A DNA stretch of 64,000 nucleotides from assembly GCA_964550025.1 (NCBI GenBank), contig CAZJYI010000002.1, forward strand, positions 124,001 to 188,000, written 5' to 3'. A program made the position numbers and the translations under genes. The notes under the pieces were generated by a model, which saw only the letters and a program-made list of their open reading frames with translations, was not told the DNA's origin and searched no databases. This stretch comes from CAZJYI01 sp964550025 (GTDB lineage Bacteria > Verrucomicrobiota > Kiritimatiellia > UBA8416 > CAYOBW01). Of this stretch, positions 59,392-64,000 are shown one piece after another (position 1 is the first letter of the stretch; every line of letters starts with the position of its first letter).

Positions 59392-62300
59392 CTACTCCTC
59401 ATCGACTGCGCGGAAGCCGTAGATGGGGAGGATGCGGTAGTAGACTTCGAGCGAGAGGGTTGAGAAGGCGGTGGTAATCACACGCCCCATCCGGTTGCCG
59501 TGACCGCCCCTGTTCGACGGGTCCCAGCTTCCCTCGCTGTTCCCGGACTTGACCTGCAGCAGATCCAGGATCTCCTTCATCCGCTCGTTCCACTCCTGCC
59601 AGATGGCGCCCTGGTGCTGGTAGAGGGCCAGGGTGGCGTAGTAAACGTAGTAGTAATCGGGAGATTTCTCGTCCATGGGCTGCATATTGAGGTAGGCCGC
59701 TCCTTCGTGCATGCGCGGGTCGGTCGGGGGCACCTTGGCGAGCTGCCGGCAGAACATGCCCGTCGGGATCATGGCCCGGCGGTTGCCGCCCTTGCTCTGG
59801 TATCCGTAAAGGCCGCCAAGCTTGCCGCCGCCCACCGTGTCGAGCCAGCGGTCGGCGTCTTTGAACACCTTCTCCGGGACGTCGAGCCCGGCCAGTTGGG
59901 CGCTGGCCAGCGCCATGTACTGCCAGCCGAACACCGACGTGTCGCTGGCCTGCCGCGGCTGGTACCGCCAGCCGCCTGTCTTCGGATCCTGCGCCTTGAT
60001 GATGAAATCGATCGCCTTGCGAGCGGGGACTTTCAGTTTCTCGTCCTTGCTGACGTTGTACGCTTCGCACAGCGCGATGGCGCCCATGCCGTGGTCGTAC
60101 ATGTCTGCCCCCGGGATACGCAGGTCGCCATCTTCCTTCTGTTTGTCCAGCATCCACCCGATGGCCCGGTGCACCGTGCCTTGGTAGGGGCCCTTTTCGT
60201 TGTGCTTGGCGCCCCAGCCGTAGTAGCAGAGCAGGGCGAGGGACGTGCCCGCCATGTCGCGAGACTCGCCCCCGTGTTTCTTCACGTCCCACCGGCCGTC
60301 GGGTTCCTGCACTTTCGAGAACCAGACCAGCGCGCGGGCGATGGCCCCCTGGGTCTCGGCGCTGCCGCCTAGCCCTTCGATGACCTCGACGGACATCTTT
60401 CCGGGGTTCTTCAGCACTTGCGGCGAAATGGTGGCGCCTGCGCCACTGGGCACGTCGAGCTCCCCGGGCGCATCGATAAGGAACGCTTCCGCGCTGCCGA
60501 GCGACTTGACCAACAGACCGACCTCATCCCCTTCGCCCTTCATCTCGGGCAGCTGTCCCAACGCCTCCATACCCGCCGTGGCCACCACGAGATCGCCGCC
60601 GGTGTCCTCCGTCGCTGCCGCGGCATGGGCCACGTTCGTCGTGACCTCCGAAAGTGCGTCCGACGAGCTGGTCTGCTTCTGTACCGGCTTGGAAGGCGCG
60701 TCCGAGAACTCCTGCTTCTTGACCGTGATGTCTTCCTGCACGATCTTGGGCTCGAACTCCTTCTTCTCGGCCGCCTTTTCCGGTTCGTCCGCCGGGTCCG
60801 GTTCGTCGAGAACGACGTCCAGTTCGGGCATCTCGATCTCGGGCAAGTCCAACTCCGGCAGGGTCATCTCCGGCATGGCCTCGCCGGGTGTCTCCGCCGC
60901 AGCGTCCGCGGCGGCCTCGCGCGCCCTGGAGGGCGTGACGCGCGTCACGAATGACTTGTCACTTGAGCGGGTCACGATAGGCGGCGCGTCCTCTACTCTT
61001 CTCGGCGTGAACTCCGGCATCGGGACGCGCTCCCGGTTCTGTTCTTCGACGACATTCACCGGCGACTCCTGCATCTCCGTCACCTGTTCCTGCATCTCGA
61101 GGGCCAGCTTCTCCTTGGCCAGGGCATCTACGTCGATGGCCACTTCCATTGTCTGCGGTTCCACCGACTCGGTGAGCACCTGCGCGATTTCCCACAGCGC
61201 CATGAAGAACAGGAGAATCAGGTGGAAGATGATGGAAGCGACAAGGCACTTGTGGAACAGGCTGGTGAGATCGCGCCAGTGCCGCAGCAGGTAGATCAGC
61301 AGAAGCAGCGCGAGGACGGCGGCCAGTATCCACCACTTGATGCGGTTGAAAAGCTCCTTGAGCATGCGCCAGCGCGAGAGATCGAGGGCGCTGATCACCT
61401 CGCGCGTGGTGGCGGAGTAGATCTGATATTCCTGCGCGTCTTCCCGGCTCCTGTTCGAGCAGAACAGGAGGTCGAACCCTTCCGCGCGGAGAGCGGGTGC
61501 CAGTTCGTCGGCCTCGCTGTTCAGCTCCATGCCGAGATTCCCGGGTTCCAGGATTTCGCCGTTCAACATGCGGGCCGCGTAGAGGTCGAAGCCTCCCAGA
61601 CCCCCTTCCCGTTGAGAGGCGAAGTAGATGAAATCGCCATGAACGGTGACGGCGGGATCGCGGTCATCCGCTTCGGAGTTCAGGGCATCCACGGGCGCGG
61701 ACTGCCCGAAGGTGGGGTAGGGGGCCGCGCGGTAGGGTTCGGCGTCTTTCGCGGGGACGACAGACTTGCGGGCGCGCTTCTTTCCCTTCTTCTCTGCCTT
61801 CTCGTTCTTCCCGCCCTCCATGCCGGCTTCCTCGATCGCGTTGGTGGCCGGCGGCGCCGGGACCAGTCGGGCGGAGTAGATGTCGAACCCCGAGTCTTGA
61901 GAACGGTCCGAAGCAAAGAACAGCCGCGTGCCGTCGGACGCGAGAGCCGGTCCGGTTTCGTCTGCCGGGGAGTTGATCGCCGCCCCGGGGTTGGTGACGC
62001 CACCCCACTCCGTGCCGGTCCAGCACGCGACCCAGATATCGTAACCGCCCCGGCCGCCCTCCCGGTCGGAGGCGAAGTACAGGTGTTGACCGTCTTGCGA
62101 GACGGCGGCGCCCCGCTCGTTGGCTGGCCCGTTGACGGAGACCAGGGCGTTGCTGCCGCTCCAGACCCGTCCGTCCCATTGCGCGGCGTAGAGGTCGGTG
62201 TGGCCCCCGTCGGGATGCGTGCGCGTGAACAGAGCCGTGGCGCCATTGGGCGAGAAGGCCGGTTCCTGGAGATCCGAAGCCCTGTCGAGAGAGCCGAAGG

Positions 62301-62538
62301 CCACGTGGGGGTCCTCCCACAGGATCATGCGTACGTTGGTTTCGTTGTGTTCGCGGCGAATGCCCCGGTCGTCGGTGTAGTAGGCCCAGACGGTGTTCTT
62401 CAGGGACCACAGGATCGACACCATCACTCCCGCAATGGCCGCCAGCGCAAGCAGGGGAAGTACCCACCGCCAGCGAGACCGCCGCCTTCTCGGCGGAGGC
62501 GCGGCAGGCATCAACGATAGTGTCGCATGCGCGGTCAC
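59392..62538 (-). CDS. Membrane protein with beta-propeller (PD40) repeats, long charged linker and alpha/alpha toroid domain
   Basis: 1048 residues from a GTG at 62538 that overlaps the previous stop (GTGA). Order: one transmembrane helix (about 25-50), PD40 repeats (FSPNGATALFTRT, LYFASDREGGRGGYDIW, LFFASDRSQDSGFDIY, IYFASQREGGLGGFDLY), two hydrophobic segments (about 420-480), a long acidic Pro/Glu linker, then a toroid of the prenyltransferase/squalene-cyclase type (WFSKVQEPDGRWDVKKHGGE, DHGMGAIALCEAYN, GGWRYQPRQASDTSVFGWQ). No catalytic Asp cluster of cyclases is evident, so the toroid is likely for binding. Paralogue of its upstream neighbour with the domains in another order. Confidence 0.85.
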   Translation of the reverse strand: MTAHATLSLMPAAPPPRRRRSRWRWVLPLLALAAIAGVMVSILWSLKNTVWAYYTDDRGIRREHNETNVRMILWEDPHVAFGSLDRASDLQEPAFSPNGATALFTRTHPDGGHTDLYAAQWDGRVWSGSNALVSVNGPANERGAAVSQDGQHLYFASDREGGRGGYDIWVACWTGTEWGGVTNPGAAINSPADETGPALASDGTRLFFASDRSQDSGFDIYSARLVPAPPATNAIEEAGMEGGKNEKAEKKGKKRARKSVVPAKDAEPYRAAPYPTFGQSAPVDALNSEADDRDPAVTVHGDFIYFASQREGGLGGFDLYAARMLNGEILEPGNLGMELNSEADELAPALRAEGFDLLFCSNRSREDAQEYQIYSATTREVISALDLSRWRMLKELFNRIKWWILAAVLALLLLIYLLRHWRDLTSLFHKCLVASIIFHLILLFFMALWEIAQVLTESVEPQTMEVAIDVDALAKEKLALEMQEQVTEMQESPVNVVEEQNRERVPMPEFTPRRVEDAPPIVTRSSDKSFVTRVTPSRAREAAADAAAETPGEAMPEMTLPELDLPEIEMPELDVVLDEPDPADEPEKAAEKKEFEPKIVQEDITVKKQEFSDAPSKPVQKQTSSSDALSEVTTNVAHAAAATEDTGGDLVVATAGMEALGQLPEMKGEGDEVGLLVKSLGSAEAFLIDAPGELDVPSGAGATISPQVLKNPGKMSVEVIEGLGGSAETQGAIARALVWFSKVQEPDGRWDVKKHGGESRDMAGTSLALLCYYGWGAKHNEKGPYQGTVHRAIGWMLDKQKEDGDLRIPGADMYDHGMGAIALCEAYNVSKDEKLKVPARKAIDFIIKAQDPKTGGWRYQPRQASDTSVFGWQYMALASAQLAGLDVPEKVFKDADRWLDTVGGGKLGGLYGYQSKGGNRRAMIPTGMFCRQLAKVPPTDPRMHEGAAYLNMQPMDEKSPDYYYVYYATLALYQHQGAIWQEWNERMKEILDLLQVKSGNSEGSWDPSNRGGHGNRMGRVITTAFSTLSLEVYYRILPIYGFRAVDEE

Positions 62539-63998
62539 GAGTCTGTCTTCTCTTCTTCTGTTTCCGTCGATTGCAGGGCCGGAGCGGGGGGTGACTGTGC
62601 TCCCATGCACCGGCGCAGGAAAACGATGAACAGCACCAGGGCCAGGGCCAGGCCCAGCAGCCGCCCCCTGAACATCTTCCACATCCAGCCGACGGCGGGC
62701 AGATGGGAGTAGTCGTGGCGCCTGAAGACGCGCCGCGAGGTGGACCTGTACAACTGGTAATCGGCGGCGTCGGCCTGTTGCCGGTTCGAGCTGAAAATCA
62801 ACCTGAAACCGAACATGCCCGGGGCCGGCGCCGTTTCGTCATGCTCTGTGTTGATCTCCGGGCCGAGGTGTTCCGCGCTTCCCGGTTCCTTGCCGCTGAT
62901 GCGGAAGCGGTACAGGTCGAGCCCGCCGAGCCCGCCCCTGCGGTCCGACGCGAGATAAAGGAAGTCGCCGTGTGCCGAGGCCGCCACGGCGCTCTCGTTG
63001 CCGCTCGAGTTGAAATGATCGAGCCGCTTGGCCCGCCGGTAGAGGGGCACGGGCGGCAGATCGTCCTGGTTGGCGGTTGACAGGCGTTTGCGGTCGAGGT
63101 CGGGCTCGTAGCCGAGCCCGTACAGCGGCGTGTAGCGGTAGTGAGCCTGCAGTGAGAGCGCAATCAGCGACGTGCAGATCGAGCGGCCCATCGAACGGGC
63201 GTGGCTGTTGTTGGAACTCCAGCTTCCGTCCGCTGCCTGTGTGGCCAGGAGTTTCTCGTGCAGCTGGTCCCTCCACAGCCGCCAGAGCGGGCCCTGGTTC
63301 TGGTAGGAGGAGAGCGTGCCGTAGTACGCGTAGTAGATGTCCGAGTCACTCACGCCGTGGCCGCGCAGGTGCGCCGCCGTTTCGAAGGACCTCAGCGTGT
63401 TGGGGGACAGGCCCATGAGCTGACTGCAGAAATAGCCCGTGGCCACCATCGCGTCCGACCCGCCCCCGCGGCCCTTGTTGGGCTGGTAGCTGTACTGGCC
63501 GCCATGCTTGCCGCCGCTCGTCGCAGCCAGGAACTTCCGCACTCCCGCCAGGGTCTTGTCCGGCACGTGCAGGCCCGTCATCTCGGCGCTCTTGAGCGCC
63601 ATGACCATCCAGCCGGAGACGGAAAGGTCGGCCGCGTCGCCGGGGTTGTACCGCCAACCGCCGTCCTCGGCGTTTTGCGAATCCACAATGAAATCGATGG
63701 CCGACTGTGCGGGGGCGTAGACGCTCTCGTCCTTCGTCACCCCGTAGGCTTCGGCCAGTGCCAGGGCCGCGATCCCGTGGTCGTACATGTTGCCGCGGCT
63801 CCCCCTGGCGGTTCCGCGGAGATCGCCGGTCAGTTCGTTCTGCTGCCCCAGCAGCCAGTTGAGCGCGGCTTGCACCGTTCTACGGTAGGGGCCTGGGCGG
63901 TTGTGCTGTTCGCCACGGCCCAGGTAGGTCAGGAGGGAGAAGGCAGTGGCGGCCACGTCGTGGCCCGCCTGCCCGCCGTGGCGCGTAATCGACCAGCT
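62535..63998 (-). CDS. Paralogue: alpha/alpha toroid followed by PD40 repeats and a membrane helix, N-terminus outside the window
   Basis: The frame is open to the right window edge, so the start is missing; 487 residues are visible. The first visible residues (WSITRHGGQAGHDVAATAFS) match the toroid of the downstream gene (RWDVKKHGGESRDMAGTSLA). The toroid continues with DHGIAALALAEAYG and GGWRYNPGDAADLSVSGW. PD40 repeats follow (LYLASDRRGGLGGLDLY, LIFSSNRQQADAADYQLY), then a single C-terminal membrane helix (LLGLALALVLFIVFL) and a short acidic tail. The stop overlaps the next GTG, so the two products are probably made together. Confidence 0.85.
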   Translation of the reverse strand, partial: SWSITRHGGQAGHDVAATAFSLLTYLGRGEQHNRPGPYRRTVQAALNWLLGQQNELTGDLRGTARGSRGNMYDHGIAALALAEAYGVTKDESVYAPAQSAIDFIVDSQNAEDGGWRYNPGDAADLSVSGWMVMALKSAEMTGLHVPDKTLAGVRKFLAATSGGKHGGQYSYQPNKGRGGGSDAMVATGYFCSQLMGLSPNTLRSFETAAHLRGHGVSDSDIYYAYYGTLSSYQNQGPLWRLWRDQLHEKLLATQAADGSWSSNNSHARSMGRSICTSLIALSLQAHYRYTPLYGLGYEPDLDRKRLSTANQDDLPPVPLYRRAKRLDHFNSSGNESAVAASAHGDFLYLASDRRGGLGGLDLYRFRISGKEPGSAEHLGPEINTEHDETAPAPGMFGFRLIFSSNRQQADAADYQLYRSTSRRVFRRHDYSHLPAVGWMWKMFRGRLLGLALALVLFIVFLRRCMGAQSPPAPALQSTETEEEKTDS

Positions 63999-64000
63999 AC

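Noticed and set aside
1..64000. tRNA, rRNA, riboswitch and diversity-generating retroelement genes
   Set aside because: No cloverleaf, rRNA-like segment, known riboswitch core or complete reverse transcriptase was recognised by eye. A covariance search would be decisive.

Overview
The window looks like chromosomal DNA of a GC-rich, Gram-negative member of the PVC superphylum, closest in style to Kiritimatiellota, Lentisphaerota or Planctomycetota. This is inferred from gene content, not from a marker tree. The clues are a Kdo transferase (waaA), several secreted sulfatases and family-2 glycosidases, large secreted beta-helix proteins, a hydrazine-synthase-alpha-like C-terminus, and paired beta-propeller/toroid proteins. 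No rRNA, tRNA or CRISPR array was recognised.

Layout. 1-721: end of an HzsA-like protein. 1148-17888: a co-directional block of secreted proteins, including a 2228-residue protein of unknown function and an 1831-residue four-module beta-helix protein, interrupted by a four-helix-bundle (S23/IVS-type) gene. 17949-19750: a conserved secreted protein, then a small lipoprotein on the other strand. 19853-22752: a minus-strand accessory island with three toxin-antitoxin modules (RHH/MazF, PIN plus a 57-residue partner, HicAB), a group II intron relic, an attC-like site and a truncated tyrosine recombinase. 23037-30498: housekeeping genes dprA, topA, xerC and waaA behind a zinc-ribbon membrane protein. 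30562-35223: a tightly coupled minus-strand operon (PAS-SpoIIE phosphatase, DEDDh exonuclease, O-antigen ligase-like protein, two membrane proteins). 35476-59131: a glycan-degradation region (two sulfatases, two GH2 enzymes, two beta-helix proteins, an FGE-like protein, a class II aldolase, a transglutaminase-like protein) that also holds purB and a DUF4062-NACHT-FGE-like STAND protein. 59392-63998: two overlapping genes that combine beta-propeller repeats with an alpha/alpha toroid.

Two things stand out. First, the 1016-residue protein at 39571-42621 has the layout of a bacterial NLR: an N-terminal DUF4062 module, a NACHT ATPase, and a C-type-lectin-like FGE domain as likely sensor. Second, many intergenic regions, including four of the six convergent gene junctions, carry long imperfect inverted repeats built from short degenerate tandem units. 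One pair of such arms (10983-11022 and 11536-11575) frames the four-helix-bundle gene, which suggests a family of palindromic mobile elements with coding and non-coding forms. Pieces of these elements have become C-terminal tails and signal peptides of neighbouring proteins.

All calls come from reading the sequence by eye. No similarity search, structure prediction or statistics were run. Starts were chosen from ribosome binding sites, signal peptides, family N-termini and stop/start overlaps.
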